Shown here in pieces: positions 36,033 to 45,589 of a stretch of DNA of 64,000 nt. The notes below the pieces were generated by a model that made no database searches, was not told the origin of the DNA, and saw nothing but the letters and a program-made list of their open reading frames with translations. Source of the stretch: Sphingomonas edaphi. Its GTDB lineage: Bacteria > Pseudomonadota > Alphaproteobacteria > Sphingomonadales > Sphingomonadaceae. Position 1 is the first letter of the stretch. Each line of letters opens with the position of its first letter. Location: NCBI RefSeq assembly GCF_003583725.1, contig NZ_QXTF01000002.1, positions 62,001 to 126,000 of the forward strand, given 5' to 3'. A program made the translations under genes and the position numbers.

Positions 36033-36241
36033 CGGACGAAGCCGAATGGAAAAGGCGGTTCCGCCTGTTCGCAATCTTGCGCATCGGTGGACTGTTGATG
36101 TTCCTGTTCGGTGTTGCGGTTGCATATAGTGACTTGCTGAAGCCGGGCGGTTGGCCGCTGCTTGGCGGGTTGCTGGCGATCCTCGGAGCCGTGGAAGCGG
36201 TGCTGATCCCGCGCGTGCTGAGGAAAAGCTGGGACCGGTGA
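36029..36241 (+). CDS. Small membrane protein, operon member, unknown
   Basis: 70 residues. A short charged N-terminus (MTDEAEWKRRFRLFAI) precedes two hydrophobic segments (GGLLMFLFGVAVAYSDLL and GWPLLGGLLAILGAVEAVLI), and the end is basic (PRVLRKSWDR). Starts with GTG overlapping the HAD stop; its stop overlaps the ATP12 GTG (GTGA). Coupling on both sides supports it. No family recognised. Confidence 0.7.
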   Translation: MTDEAEWKRRFRLFAILRIGGLLMFLFGVAVAYSDLLKPGGWPLLGGLLAILGAVEAVLIPRVLRKSWDR

Positions 36242-36930
36242 AGCGTTTCTGGGGAAATGCCGCGGCGGTCGCGTCGGGTGATGGGTTCGCAATCGAACTG
36301 GATGGTCGGCGAGTGAAGACGCCGGCGCGCGCCGATTTGCTCGTGCCAACGACGGTACTGGCAGAGGCGATGGCGGCCGAATGGAACGAGTGCGGCGAAA
36401 TTGTCGATCCGCGTGCGATGCCGCTGACCGGCCTCGCGAACGCCGCGATCGATCGGGTGAGCGTCGACAAGGATGGCTTTGCGGCAGGGATCGCACGCTA
36501 TGGAGAGAGCGACCTCACCTGCTACCGCGCCGAAGGGCCGGATCTCCTGGTCGCCCGGCAGTCGGAGGCGTGGGACGCCCTCCTCGGCTGGGCGCGGCGC
36601 CGTTACGACGTGGACTTCGCCTGCGTCAGCGGCGTAATGCACGTCCCTCAGCCGGAGGAGACGGTTCGCAAGCTCGTTCATGCCGTCGCCGCGCTAGACG
36701 CATTCCGGCTGGCGGCGCTTTCGCAGCTGGTGACGATCGGCGGTTCGCTTGTAGCGGGGCTTGCAGTAGTCGACGAGATGATGCCGGCTGAAGGCGCATG
36801 GGAGGCGGTCAGCCTCGACGACCGGTGGCAGATGGAACATTGGGGCGCCGACGCGGAAGCCCAAGCGGCGCTCGATGCGCGGCGCCGCGACTTCATGGCC
36901 GCGGCACGGTTCCTCGATCTATTGCGCTGA
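36238..36930 (+). CDS. ATP12-family F1-ATPase assembly chaperone
   Basis: 230 residues. Mature N-terminus VKRFWGNAAAV then FAIELDGRRVKTPARADL, followed by MAAEWNECGEIVDPRAMPLTG, DLTCYRAEGPDLLVARQSEAW and the C-terminal WQMEHWGADAEAQ, all ATP12-family signatures. Bacterial ATP12 occurs in alphaproteobacteria and is thought to guard the alpha subunit during F1 assembly. Start is GTG overlapping the previous stop. Its 3' end overlaps gmk by 12 nt in convergent orientation. Confidence 0.92.
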   Translation: MKRFWGNAAAVASGDGFAIELDGRRVKTPARADLLVPTTVLAEAMAAEWNECGEIVDPRAMPLTGLANAAIDRVSVDKDGFAAGIARYGESDLTCYRAEGPDLLVARQSEAWDALLGWARRRYDVDFACVSGVMHVPQPEETVRKLVHAVAALDAFRLAALSQLVTIGGSLVAGLAVVDEMMPAEGAWEAVSLDDRWQMEHWGADAEAQAALDARRRDFMAAARFLDLLR

Positions 36931-37578
36931 ACTCGCGACGAGGTCGCGGACGAAACCGACCAGCCCGGCCTGGCGCCAGCGCTTCAGGCGCTCGGCGGCG
37001 AGGATCGACCGGACTTCGCTTAAACAGGCACCCATGTCCTCGTTGATCAGAACATAATCATATTCCGCCCAGTGGCTGATTTCGCCTGCCGCCCGGCGCA
37101 TGCGGCCCTCGATCACTTCTTCCGTATCGGTGCCGCGCATCTCCAGCCGCTGGCGAAGCTCGGCCATCGACGGGGGAAGAATGAATACACGGACCAAGTC
37201 TTCGCCCATGGCGGCGTGAAGCTGCTGCGTGCCCTGCCAGTCGATGTCGAAAAGCACATCGCGCCCTTCCTTGAGCGCCGCTTTGATCGGCGCCTGCGGA
37301 GAGCCGTAGTGATGATCGAACACAGGGGCCCATTCAGCGAACTCCCCGTCTGCAATCATCCGCTGGAATTCGGCATCGTCGACGAAATGGTAGTCGCGCC
37401 CCTCGATTTCGCCCGGGCGCATCGGCCGGGTCGTCGCGCTGATCGACATGGTGATGTGCGGATCGGCGTCGAGCAGCAGGCGGCTGATGGTCGATTTTCC
37501 GGCACCCGAAGGGGAGGAAAGGACAATGAGGAGGCCGCGGCGGCGGCGGGGCGGAACGGGAGTGGTCGGGTCGGCCAT
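36919..37578 (-). CDS. gmk: Guanylate kinase
   Basis: 219 residues; phosphorylates GMP to GDP with ATP. P-loop SSPSGAGKST near residue 22, the GMP-binding SISATTRPMRPGEIEGRDYHF following it, then FAEWAPVFDHHYGSP and the C-terminal EYDYVLINEDM, complete for the family. Start chosen at ATG giving MADPTTPVPPRRRRG; upstream in-frame ATG codons lie in the phasin promoter. Gene lies divergent from the phasin. Confidence 0.96.
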   Translation of the reverse strand: MADPTTPVPPRRRRGLLIVLSSPSGAGKSTISRLLLDADPHITMSISATTRPMRPGEIEGRDYHFVDDAEFQRMIADGEFAEWAPVFDHHYGSPQAPIKAALKEGRDVLFDIDWQGTQQLHAAMGEDLVRVFILPPSMAELRQRLEMRGTDTEEVIEGRMRRAAGEISHWAEYDYVLINEDMGACLSEVRSILAAERLKRWRQAGLVGFVRDLVASSAQ

Positions 37579-37631
37579 GGCCGCACTTGCCTTGCGCATC
37601 GGCCTGCCGTCAAGCACGCCGGTCCGTTTCA

Positions 37632-37646
37632 TTGTGCAATGCACAA
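37632..37646. promoter_or_regulatory. Perfect 15-bp palindrome, putative PhaR operator 1
   Basis: TTGTGCA-A-TGCACAA is an exact palindrome with a central base. TGCA-rich palindromes upstream of phasin genes are the known binding sites of the PHA-sensing repressor PhaR in Paracoccus-type bacteria. It lies 57 nt before the phasin start, in a position to block transcription. Confidence 0.5.
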
Positions 37647-37677
37647 AAACACTTGAAACTCATGCTGCGGTGCATTA

Positions 37678-37688
37678 TTGCATTGCAA
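37678..37688. promoter_or_regulatory. Perfect 11-bp palindrome, putative PhaR operator 2
   Basis: TTGCA-T-TGCAA, exact palindrome, directly before the AAAGGAG ribosome-binding site of the phasin gene. Centre-to-centre distance to the first palindrome is 44 bp, about four helical turns, suiting cooperative binding by a dimer pair. No PhaR gene is seen in the window. Confidence 0.5.
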
Positions 37689-37702
37689 CAAAGGAGTTTC
37701 AC

Positions 37703-38440
37703 GTGGCTGACGAAATGAAGAACGAAACCAAGGTCGACACGCCTATCGAAGCCGTTGCGGCGCCGGTCAAGGCTAGTGCGGAAAAGGTCGCTGCCGCTGT
37801 GGCTGCCCCGGTCAATAAGACCGAGACCGTCGTTCGTGCCCGTCGCGCTCGCAAGGCGCCGGCCAAGGTCGTCGAAGCCGTAAAGAAGACCAACAAGCGG
37901 GCGGTGAATGCCGTTCGCCGCACGGCGAAGGCCACGACCGCCACAGCCGCCGACCAGATCGAAAGGACCACCACCATGGCTTATGATTTCAACCAGCTGT
38001 TCGCCGGTTTCCAGATTCCGGGCGCCGACAAGTATCAGGACATTTTCGCCGACGTCGGCGAGCGTGGCCAGAAGCTTGCCGCTAAGTCGCAGAAGACCGC
38101 GGAAGAAGTGACCGAACTCGCTAAGGCGAACGTCGAAGCGCTGGTCGAAGCCGGCCGCATCGCCGCCGCCGGCGCCAAGTCGATCGGCCAGGACGTCCTG
38201 GCTTCGGGCCGTGACGGCATCGAGCAGGCTTCGGACGCCGTGAAGACGCTGGCAGAAGCCAAGTCGCCGGCGGAATTCTTCCAGATCCAGTCGGAGCTGG
38301 CCCGCGCCTCGTTCGATCGCTTCGTTGCCGAAAGCTCGAAGCTGACAGAGCGCGTCGTCAAGCTTGCCGGTGAAGCAGCCCAGCCGCTTCAAAACCGCGC
38401 CAGCCTGAATGCAGAGCGCATCAACGATCTGGTTGCCTAA
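37703..38440 (+). CDS. Phasin with basic histone-like N-terminal extension
   Basis: 245 residues, PHA-granule coat protein. Residues 1-91 are Ala/Lys/Arg-rich (VRARRARKAPAKVVEAVKK) and look histone-like, as in PhaF-type phasins that tether granules to DNA. Residues 92-245 are a canonical phasin (MAYDFNQLFAGFQIPG, then long amphipathic helices). The start is GTG with AAAGGAG seven bases upstream. An internal ATG (37976) with AAAGGA eight bases before it would yield the canonical 154-residue phasin alone. It is followed by a strong terminator. Promoter palindromes resembling PhaR sites precede it. Confidence 0.9.
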   Translation: MADEMKNETKVDTPIEAVAAPVKASAEKVAAAVAAPVNKTETVVRARRARKAPAKVVEAVKKTNKRAVNAVRRTAKATTATAADQIERTTTMAYDFNQLFAGFQIPGADKYQDIFADVGERGQKLAAKSQKTAEEVTELAKANVEALVEAGRIAAAGAKSIGQDVLASGRDGIEQASDAVKTLAEAKSPAEFFQIQSELARASFDRFVAESSKLTERVVKLAGEAAQPLQNRASLNAERINDLVA

Positions 38441-38474
38441 CCTCTCCCCCTCTTTGGCGGGCAACCCTGTTCCC

Positions 38475-38519
38475 GGCCGTCCCCCAGCCTTCGGGTTGAG
38501 GGACGGCCGCTTTTCTTTT
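38475..38519 (+). terminator. Rho-independent terminator after phasin
   Basis: GGCCGTCCC pairs exactly with GGGACGGCC (9 bp), with an inner CAGCC-TTCG-GGTTG extension, followed by GCTTTTCTTTT. It lies 34 nt after the phasin stop and ends the transcript before clpS. Confidence 0.88.
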
Positions 38520-38602
38520 CGGGACAGGTGGAGCCTCCCATCTTGCGGGAAGTTATCGCGTTGCCATATTTTGGGATGCGCATGATCGATGGATTGATTC
38601 TG

Positions 38603-38938
38603 ATGGCCGGAAACGAACCGGACCGTGGCGACGGCCTCGACGATATCGAGACCGGTGTCGTCACCCGGACGCGGCCCAAAACTAAGAAGCCCAGCAACTA
38701 CAAGGTGCTGATGCTGAACGACGACTACACTCCGATGGAGTTCGTCGTTCTGATCCTGCAGCGCTATTTTTCGATGGATATCGAGGATGCGACGCGGGTC
38801 ATGCTCCAGGTTCACCAGCAGGGCGTCGCGGTGTGCGGCGTGTTCACATACGAAGTCGCGGAGACCAAGGTCGCGCAGGTGATCGACTTCGCGCGAGAAA
38901 ACCAGCACCCGCTCCAGTGCACGCTGGAGAAAGCCTGA
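38603..38938 (+). CDS. clpS: ATP-dependent Clp protease adaptor ClpS
   Basis: About 111 residues. After a variable acidic N-terminus come [20 protein letters not shown] and [18 protein letters not shown], then the N-degron pocket region [20 protein letters not shown] and the C-terminal [13 protein letters not shown]. ClpS delivers N-end-rule substrates to ClpA. Start is ambiguous between three in-frame ATGs (38576, 38582, 38603); I chose the last. clpA, its usual neighbour, is not here; murA follows after 38 nt. Confidence 0.93.
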   Translation: MAGNEPDRGDGLDDIETGVVTRTRPKTKKPSNYKVLMLNDDYTPMEFVVLILQRYFSMDIEDATRVMLQVHQQGVAVCGVFTYEVAETKVAQVIDFARENQHPLQCTLEKA

Positions 38939-38976
38939 CCGCTTGTGAGTCCCGAAGGTTGCGCTAAAGCGCGGTC

Positions 38977-40260
38977 ATGGACTCTATTCGCATCACCGGA
39001 GGCAAGCGCCTCGAAGGCAAAATCCCGATTTCGGGCGCAAAAAACAGCGCACTGACGCTGCTGCCCTGCGCGCTGCTGACCAGCGAAAAGCTAACGCTGA
39101 CCAATCTTCCTCGGTTGGCCGACGTCGACAACTTCTCGCATCTTCTCAACGAGCTTGGTGCCTCGACCAAGGTCGCGGCAATGAAGAAGGGCGAGATCGG
39201 GCGGCGGATGACGCTGCAAGCGGGTGAAATCGCCTCGACCGTCGCGCCCTATGACATGGTCCGCAAAATGCGCGCGTCAATTCTGGTGCTAGGTCCGATG
39301 CTGGCGCGTGCTGGTGAATCAACCGTCTCGCTGCCAGGTGGATGTGCGATAGGCGACCGGCCGATAGACCTGCACTTGAAAGCGCTTGAAGCGATGGGCG
39401 CGGAGATCGAACTGGCGGCCGGCTATGTTAAGGCGACGGCACCCAATGGACGTCTTCCGGGCGGCGACTACAGCTTCCCGGTTGTGTCCGTAGGGGCGAC
39501 GGAAAATGCGCTGATGGCTGCTGTCTTGGCCACGGGACGGACCCAGCTATTCAACGCCGCGCGCGAACCGGAGATTGTCGACCTTTGCAACCTGTTGGTC
39601 GCGATGGGTGCCAAGATCGACGGCATTGGAAGTTCCCACCTCATCATCGACGGCGTCGAAGGACTCAGCGGCTGTACCTATGCTGTCATGCCCGACCGCA
39701 TTGAAGCGGGAAGTTACGCCTGCGCGGCCGGAATTACCGGCGGATCGATCGAGCTGGTCGGCGCCAAGCCATCAGACATGCTGGCGATCACCAACGCGCT
39801 GGCCGCTGCCGGACTGGTTATCGAAATGACCGACAACGGCATGAAGGTAACCGCCGATCGCCCGCTGAAGCCGCTCGCGATTTCAACCGCGCCTTATCCC
39901 GGCTTCCCGACCGACATGCAGGCGCAGTTCATGGCCATGCTGTGTCTCGCCAAAGGCGAGAGCTTCCTCGAGGAGACGATCTTCGAGAACCGCTACATGC
40001 ACGTGCCCGAGCTTCGCCGAATGGGAGCGAACATCGACGTCCGTGGGCGGTCAGCCATTGTCCACGGAGTCGACGGCCTGACCGGCGCTCAAGTGATGGC
40101 AACTGACCTTCGCGCTTCGATGAGCCTGGTGCTGGCCGGCCTCGCGGCCGAAGGCGAGACGGAAGTGCTGCGCGTGTACCACCTGGATCGCGGCTATGAA
40201 CGGCTCGAGGAAAAGTTGAGTGCGGTGGGCGCCACCATCGAGCGGGTCAGCGCTGGCTAG
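38977..40260 (+). CDS. murA: UDP-N-acetylglucosamine 1-carboxyvinyltransferase
   Basis: First committed step of peptidoglycan synthesis: enolpyruvyl transfer from PEP. 427 residues. N-terminus [22 protein letters not shown] has the conserved lysine and asparagine; the active-site cysteine is in [20 protein letters not shown] near residue 117, so it is the fosfomycin-sensitive Cys form. [16 protein letters not shown] and [11 protein letters not shown] are the usual C-terminal landmarks. Its end overlaps the opposing rnk by 4 nt. Confidence 0.97.
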   Translation: MDSIRITGGKRLEGKIPISGAKNSALTLLPCALLTSEKLTLTNLPRLADVDNFSHLLNELGASTKVAAMKKGEIGRRMTLQAGEIASTVAPYDMVRKMRASILVLGPMLARAGESTVSLPGGCAIGDRPIDLHLKALEAMGAEIELAAGYVKATAPNGRLPGGDYSFPVVSVGATENALMAAVLATGRTQLFNAAREPEIVDLCNLLVAMGAKIDGIGSSHLIIDGVEGLSGCTYAVMPDRIEAGSYACAAGITGGSIELVGAKPSDMLAITNALAAAGLVIEMTDNGMKVTADRPLKPLAISTAPYPGFPTDMQAQFMAMLCLAKGESFLEETIFENRYMHVPELRRMGANIDVRGRSAIVHGVDGLTGAQVMATDLRASMSLVLAGLAAEGETEVLRVYHLDRGYERLEEKLSAVGATIERVSAG

Positions 40261-40670
40261 TCCGCAGCGGGCTGGCGAACGGCGGTGATCCGGAGGCGCC
40301 GTTCATTTCCGCTGAGGTCAGGCCAGTCGATCGACTGACCAGCGGATAGGCCACACAACGCTGCCCCGATCGGCGTGAGGATCGAAATGCGACCCATTGC
40401 GATGTTCGAGTCGCCCGGCAAGACCAGTGTGACGGTACGCCGCTGCATCGTTTTTTCGTCGATGAAGTTCACTTCAGCACCAAGCGTCACCACTTCGTCC
40501 CGCAGGTCGCACTTGTGATGTAGCTCGGCGCGGTCGATTTCGGTCAGCAGCATGGCGGCAACAATCGGATGATCATGCTCGGCGCGCAGGGCAAGGTTTC
40601 CGACTAGGTCGGACTCGGTGTCGATCAGGTGAATTGGTGGCCGCTCGCGGCCGCGGGGAAACGCTTCCAT
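40257..40670 (-). CDS. rnk: Nucleoside diphosphate kinase regulator / GreA-type C-terminal domain protein
   Basis: 137 residues. Short N-terminal coil ([20 protein letters not shown]) followed by the GreA/GreB C-terminal FKBP-like domain: [20 protein letters not shown] and [20 protein letters not shown]. This matches Rnk, which binds RNA polymerase like Gre factors. The leader contains two GC-rich hairpins. Located after an 81-residue hypothetical on the same strand with a 183-nt gap. Confidence 0.86.
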   Translation of the reverse strand: MEAFPRGRERPPIHLIDTESDLVGNLALRAEHDHPIVAAMLLTEIDRAELHHKCDLRDEVVTLGAEVNFIDEKTMQRRTVTLVLPGDSNIAMGRISILTPIGAALCGLSAGQSIDWPDLSGNERRLRITAVRQPAAD

Positions 40671-40704
40671 CTTTTTCCTTAAACGATGTTGTGATCAGGA
40701 AAGT

Positions 40705-40763
40705 CCCCGGACCCAGCGTACGCTTAGGGCCGGGGCATCGCTCTCGCGGGAATTTGCCCCGCG
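40705..40763 (-). other. Two GC-rich hairpins in the rnk leader region
   Basis: Hairpin 1 (40705-40735) pairs CCCCGG with CCGGGG and, inside, CCC with GGG around the palindrome AGCGTACGCT. Hairpin 2 (40745-40763) pairs CGCGGG with CCCGCG. Neither has a T run on either strand, so terminator function is unlikely; they may be leader structures or the remains of one. Confidence 0.35.
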
Positions 40764-40853
40764 TGCAGGAAAAAGCGCTGGAAAGCAGCGGTAAACATGG
40801 ATCAATGTTGGCGCTTTGCGGGATGGAAGTCAAAGCCGGCGAGCGAACTTGAA

Positions 40854-41099
40854 CTACTTCCGCTTGTGGCGAACCGACTTTTCCCACGCAGTTTCGTCCA
40901 GCGAGCGGAGATAGGCTTCGACCTCGTCCGGCTCTCCGTTTGGGCCCTTGTCATCAATGCCGATCAAGGGTTCTCTCTTACCATCGAGCAGCCCAACTTT
41001 ACCGAAGCGGCGTTTGCCAGCAGTCCGGACGCGCGATCGGATAAGCTTTAGACCGCGATTACGGGCCATGGCTGCCAACTCGTCGATTTCGGCGGTCAT
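40854..41099 (-). CDS. Hypothetical protein, basic, coupled to DUF445 gene
   Basis: 81 residues, highly basic with an acidic middle. TAEIDELAAMARNRGLKLIR is an amphipathic N-terminal helix; GKVGLLDGKREPLIGIDD is a beta-like central part; DEVEAYLRSLDETAWEKS a C-terminal helix. No membrane segment. The ATG overlaps the DUF445 stop (ATGA), the main evidence it is real. Family not recognised; possibly nucleic-acid binding given the charge (inference). Confidence 0.68.
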   Translation of the reverse strand: MTAEIDELAAMARNRGLKLIRSRVRTAGKRRFGKVGLLDGKREPLIGIDDKGPNGEPDEVEAYLRSLDETAWEKSVRHKRK

Positions 41100-42364
41100 A
41101 TGCTGTCGAGGACGTGGAGGGTCAGGCCGACCAGGCCGCCGACCAGCGTGCCATTTATCCGGATGTATTGAAGGTCGCGACCAACGGCGGATTCGAGCCG
41201 GTTGGTAATCGTCTGCGCATCCCAGCCTCGCACGGTTTCGCTGACCAGCTTGACGATGGAGCTGCCATAGCTGGCCGCCATTCCAGACACGGCGCGGCGG
41301 GCGAACTGGTTGATCGCCGACTTCATCCGGGCATCCTTGTCGAGGCTTTGGCCCATCGACTGCAATATTTCCCCTAACTTGCCGGCCATGGCCGCATCGG
41401 GATTGCGCGCGGCGCGAATGATCGCTTCCCGGCCTTTTTGCCATAGCGTATCGAGCCACAGGGACACGCTCTGGTTATCAAGCAGCTGGACCTTCATCGC
41501 CTCAACTCGCTCGCGCGTTTCCGGCTTGGTCTGCAGGTCGTTTGCAAGTTGCGCCAGTGCTTCTTCGGCCTTTACCCGCACCGGGTGCGCCGGGTCGGTG
41601 TGCATGTCGGCCGTCAGCTTGCGCAGTCCTTCGATTATGGCGTCGGCAAGCTTGGTATCGAGCGAGGCGAGCTTCAGCACCCAGTTGGCTCGCTTATGCA
41701 CCATGTCGCGGATCAGTTCTTCATTCGCGTCCAGCGCCCTCGCCATCCAGCGGATCGCTGCCTCAAGCATCGGAACATGCCGGTCGTCGTTGATCGCAGA
41801 GGCGAGGGCGTGGCCCAGTAGCGGCGAGACCTCCATGTTGCGGATGCGATTGGCGATCGATGATTTGACGAGGCCACCGAGCCGCTCGTCGTCGAGGCTT
41901 TCGAATAGATCCGCGATCAAGCGGCTTGCGCCTTGCCGAATGCGAGTTTCCTCACCGTGGGGCGCCTGGAGAAAGCGCCCAACCGCTCCGGCCAAGTCGA
42001 TGTTTCGCATCCGCCGCGCGACGACCGGCGCGATTAGGAAATTCTCTTTCAGGAAATTGGCGAGAGCTTCACCGATCCGGTCCTTGTTGCGCGGTATGAT
42101 AGCAGTGTGCGGGATCGGCAGGCCTAGCGGATGGCGGAACAAGGCCGTGACCGCGAACCAGTCGGCCAGCCCGCCGACCATCGCCGCCTCGGCGAATGCC
42201 TTCACGTAGCCCAGCCACGGGTAAGCGGGTTCGAAATATCGCGTTGCCAGGAACACCCCGGCCATCACCACCAGCAGGCCTGTAGCGGCCGCCTTCATTC
42301 CGACGGCGCCCGGCTGGACCGGATTGAACCGGGCGAGGGCGGGCGGCTGTGACGGCGCGTTCAT
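41096..42364 (-). CDS. DUF445 family membrane-associated protein (YjiN-like)
   Basis: 422 residues. N-terminal hydrophobic segments (MKAAATGLLVVMAGVFLATR, ALFRHPLGLPIPHTAIIPRN) are followed by a long amphipathic helical region with repeated sections, typical of DUF445. Function unknown in the family. Start at ATG giving MNAPSQPPALARFN, with the N-terminus running to a Pro-rich loop; upstream codons lack a ribosome-binding site. The 81-residue gene follows it on the same strand with a 4-nt overlap. Confidence 0.9.
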   Translation of the reverse strand: MNAPSQPPALARFNPVQPGAVGMKAAATGLLVVMAGVFLATRYFEPAYPWLGYVKAFAEAAMVGGLADWFAVTALFRHPLGLPIPHTAIIPRNKDRIGEALANFLKENFLIAPVVARRMRNIDLAGAVGRFLQAPHGEETRIRQGASRLIADLFESLDDERLGGLVKSSIANRIRNMEVSPLLGHALASAINDDRHVPMLEAAIRWMARALDANEELIRDMVHKRANWVLKLASLDTKLADAIIEGLRKLTADMHTDPAHPVRVKAEEALAQLANDLQTKPETRERVEAMKVQLLDNQSVSLWLDTLWQKGREAIIRAARNPDAAMAGKLGEILQSMGQSLDKDARMKSAINQFARRAVSGMAASYGSSIVKLVSETVRGWDAQTITNRLESAVGRDLQYIRINGTLVGGLVGLTLHVLDSI

Positions 42365-42395
42365 TGCCGCCACTCTAGCCGCCGTACGCTGGAAG

Positions 42396-45300
42396 TCACT
42401 CCGCGGGTTGCGGGTAAGCCTCGTCCATCGGCTTGTGCGGCTCACCATTGTCGATCAACCGCGTGAACTTGCTGGCGATCCAACGCTCGATGTCGATGGC
42501 GATCGAGAAGAAGGCGGGGACCAGAAGCAGGGTCAGGATGGTCGAGAAGACGAGGCCGCCGATCACGGTGACTCCCATTGGCGCCCGCCAGCTGCCGTCG
42601 CCGGTCAGGGAAATGGCGATAGGCACCATGCCGGCGACCATCGCGACGGTCGTCATGACGATCGGCTGGGCCCGCTTGTGGCCGGCTTCGACGATCGACT
42701 CATTCTTCTCCATGCCGTGGTTCATCATCTCGACAGCAAAATCGACCAGTAGAATCGAGTTCTTCGCGACGATGCCGAACAGCATCAGAATGCCGATCAG
42801 CACCGGCAACGACACCGGATTGCCCGTCAGGTGCAGGCCGATGGCCGCGCCAAGCGGGGCCAGCAGCAGCGAGCCCATGTTGACGAAGGGGGACAGGAAG
42901 CGGCGATAGAGCAGCACCAGCACCGCAAATACCAGCAATACGCCGCTCATGAGCGCGATCATGAAGTAATAGAGCAGTTCGGCCTGCCACTTCGAATCGC
43001 CCAGTTCCATCTTCTGGACGCCCTCGGGCAGATTCTTGACCGTCGGAAGCTCGTTGATTTTCTTCCACGCGTCGCCGGAGACCAGCCCGGGGGCAAGGTC
43101 GGCGCCGACGGCAAGGCGGCGGATCTGGTTGGTGCGCTGCACGGTCGTAGGACCCGCGCCGAAGCCAATTTCGGCAACCGATTTCAACGGCACCGAACCG
43201 CCCGACGAGGTCGGGACCGGTAGGTTCTCGAGGATCGACAGGTCCTTGCGGGCCGTGTCGGGCAGCGAGACGGTGATCGGCACCTGGCGGTCGGCCAGCG
43301 AGAATTTCGCGCTGTTTTGGGCAATGTCGCCCAACGTGGCGATGCGGATCGTCTGGCTAAGCGCCGTCGTCGTGACGCCTAGGTCGGCGGCAAGGTCGAA
43401 GCGCGGCTTGATGACGATTTCCGGACGGACGAGATCGCCGACTGCACGGGGCGCGCGCAGCTCCTTCAGTGTCGCCATTTCGTCGACGATCTTGTTCGCG
43501 GTCGCGTTCAACAGTTCGGGATTGTCGCTGCCGAGGTAGAGCGCGATATCGCGCCCGCCGCTGCCCGGTCCGCCGCCGCCTTGGCTCATGAAATTCACTT
43601 GGGCGTCGGGAATGGCCGACAGGGACGGGGTCAGGCTGCGCTCGAACTCTGTCGAGGTGACCGTGCGGTCCTTCTTGAGGACGATGTTGAGGAAGCCCGA
43701 GCCCACGTAGATCCGCTGGAAGACGCGATCGACGGCGGGATTCTTCTCGATGATCTCCGCTGTGCGGTCGGCAATCGCCTCGGTCTGCTGCAACGTGGTG
43801 CCTGGCGGCATGCCGATGCGGACGCGTGAGAAGTCGAGATTGAGCGGCGGCTGAAACGACATCGACAGCGTCGCGAACAGCACGATCTGAAGGATGAACG
43901 CGCCAATGCCCGCGCCGACCATCGCGAAACGGTGGTCGCGGAACAGTGAGAGGACGCCGCCGACGAAACCGGGCCGGCGCCGGCGATAGGCTTCGGCCTT
44001 GCTGGTATCGAGAGACCAGCGGAGGACCTTTAGATATTTCTCCATCGCTGGGCCGCCGGCATGTTCCTGCACGCCATGCGCCTTGAGGAAATAGGCGGCG
44101 ATAAGCGGTGTGATCATTCGAGCGACGAAAAGGCTCATCAGCACCGCAATGACGACGGTGTAGCCAAAGCTCTTGAAGAACTGGCCGGAAATGCCCGGCA
44201 TCAGAGCGACTGGCAGAAACACGGCGACGATCGACATGGTCGTGGCGACCACGGCCAAGCCGATTTCGTCCGCTGCATCCATTGATGCCTGGTAGGCCGT
44301 CTTGCCCATGCGCATGTGCCGGACGATATTTTCGATCTCAACAATCGCGTCGTCGACGAGCACGCCGGCCACTAGGCTGAGCGCGAGCAGCGAGAGACCG
44401 TTCAGCGTGATGCCCATCAAGTCCATGAACCAGAAGGCAGGGATGGCGGAGAGCGGGATAGCAATGGCCGAGATGACCGTCGCGCGGAAGTCGCGGAGGA
44501 AGAGGAAGACAACGAGGACGGCGAGGATTGCGCCTTCTATCAGCCCATGCATTGCGGAGCGATACTGCTCCTTGGTGTAGTCGACCTGGTTGATGATCTC
44601 CACGAACTTGATCCGCGGATCTTCCTTTTCGATCTTGCGAAGCTCGGCCCAGGCATCGTCATAGGCGGTGACTTCCGACGAGCCCTTCGATCGTTGGACG
44701 TTGAAACTGATCACCTGCCGCCCGTTCATCTTGGCGATGGTGCGCTGTTCCGAATAGGCGTCCTTCACCTCGCCCAAGTCGGCGAGGCGAACGGTCCGCC
44801 CGCCCGGAACGACGATCTGGGTCTGCGATAGTTCGTAGGCATCCTTGGCATTGCCGAGAACGCGTACCGACTGTTCAGAGCCGGCGATTTCCGCGCGGCC
44901 ACCGGCGGCGTTGAGGTTCGTCTGGCGAAGCTGCGAATTGACCTGTGCCGCCGTAATGCCTTGGGCCTGGAGAGCGGCCGGGTCGAGGATAACGCGAATC
45001 TGACGGTCGACGCCGCCTTCGCGGGTGACTGCGGCGATGCCCTCGACGCCCAGCAAGCGACGTGAAACATTGTTATCGACATACCAGCTGAGTTGCTCGA
45101 GCGTCATGTCGGTCGTCTGCGCGGCCACGAACAGGATCGGATCGCCAGCGATATCGACCCGGCTGATCTGCGGTTCCAAGATGCCGTCGGGCAGGTCGCC
45201 ACGGATCTGGGTGATCGCATCGCGAACATCGTTGACCGCGCGGTCGGTCGGCGTGCCGATTTCGAACTGAACGAAAGTGCTGCTGTTGCCTTCGCGGACC

Positions 45301-45557
45301 GAGCTGTTGATTTCGTCGACGCCGTTGACCGAGCGGATTGCCGCTTCGATTTTTTGCGTGATCTGGTTCTCCATCTCCGTCGGGGCAGCGCCTGGCTGGG
45401 AGATGTTCACTTCCGCGGCCGGAAAATCGATGTCCGGATTGTTGTTTACGTCCATGCCCATGAACGCGACCAGGCCGGCCAGCATCAGCCCGACGAACAG
45501 CACAATCGGCGGAACCGGGTTCTGGATGCACCAAGACGAGATATTGCGGAAGTTCAT
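42396..45557 (-). CDS. RND efflux transporter permease (HAE1 type)
   Basis: 1053 residues of inner-membrane proton/drug antiporter. The first transmembrane segment ([20 protein letters not shown]), the porter-domain tandem repeats, and the TM4 proton-relay region [20 protein letters not shown] with its paired aspartates are visible, as is the second-half counterpart [20 protein letters not shown]. Works with the adjacent periplasmic adaptor; an outer-membrane TolC-like channel must be encoded elsewhere. Substrates unknown. It overlaps no neighbour; the adaptor is 32 nt upstream on the same strand. Confidence 0.95.
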   Translation of the reverse strand: MNFRNISSWCIQNPVPPIVLFVGLMLAGLVAFMGMDVNNNPDIDFPAAEVNISQPGAAPTEMENQITQKIEAAIRSVNGVDEINSSVREGNSSTFVQFEIGTPTDRAVNDVRDAITQIRGDLPDGILEPQISRVDIAGDPILFVAAQTTDMTLEQLSWYVDNNVSRRLLGVEGIAAVTREGGVDRQIRVILDPAALQAQGITAAQVNSQLRQTNLNAAGGRAEIAGSEQSVRVLGNAKDAYELSQTQIVVPGGRTVRLADLGEVKDAYSEQRTIAKMNGRQVISFNVQRSKGSSEVTAYDDAWAELRKIEKEDPRIKFVEIINQVDYTKEQYRSAMHGLIEGAILAVLVVFLFLRDFRATVISAIAIPLSAIPAFWFMDLMGITLNGLSLLALSLVAGVLVDDAIVEIENIVRHMRMGKTAYQASMDAADEIGLAVVATTMSIVAVFLPVALMPGISGQFFKSFGYTVVIAVLMSLFVARMITPLIAAYFLKAHGVQEHAGGPAMEKYLKVLRWSLDTSKAEAYRRRRPGFVGGVLSLFRDHRFAMVGAGIGAFILQIVLFATLSMSFQPPLNLDFSRVRIGMPPGTTLQQTEAIADRTAEIIEKNPAVDRVFQRIYVGSGFLNIVLKKDRTVTSTEFERSLTPSLSAIPDAQVNFMSQGGGGPGSGGRDIALYLGSDNPELLNATANKIVDEMATLKELRAPRAVGDLVRPEIVIKPRFDLAADLGVTTTALSQTIRIATLGDIAQNSAKFSLADRQVPITVSLPDTARKDLSILENLPVPTSSGGSVPLKSVAEIGFGAGPTTVQRTNQIRRLAVGADLAPGLVSGDAWKKINELPTVKNLPEGVQKMELGDSKWQAELLYYFMIALMSGVLLVFAVLVLLYRRFLSPFVNMGSLLLAPLGAAIGLHLTGNPVSLPVLIGILMLFGIVAKNSILLVDFAVEMMNHGMEKNESIVEAGHKRAQPIVMTTVAMVAGMVPIAISLTGDGSWRAPMGVTVIGGLVFSTILTLLLVPAFFSIAIDIERWIASKFTRLIDNGEPHKPMDEAYPQPAE

Positions 45558-45589
45558 GCAAAAACGCCTTCTTCGCGAATGTCAGCCGG

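Noticed and set aside
37610-38908. 432-codon minus-strand frame opposite phasin and clpS.
   Set aside because: Crosses the strong terminator and both real genes; low-complexity translation without motifs.
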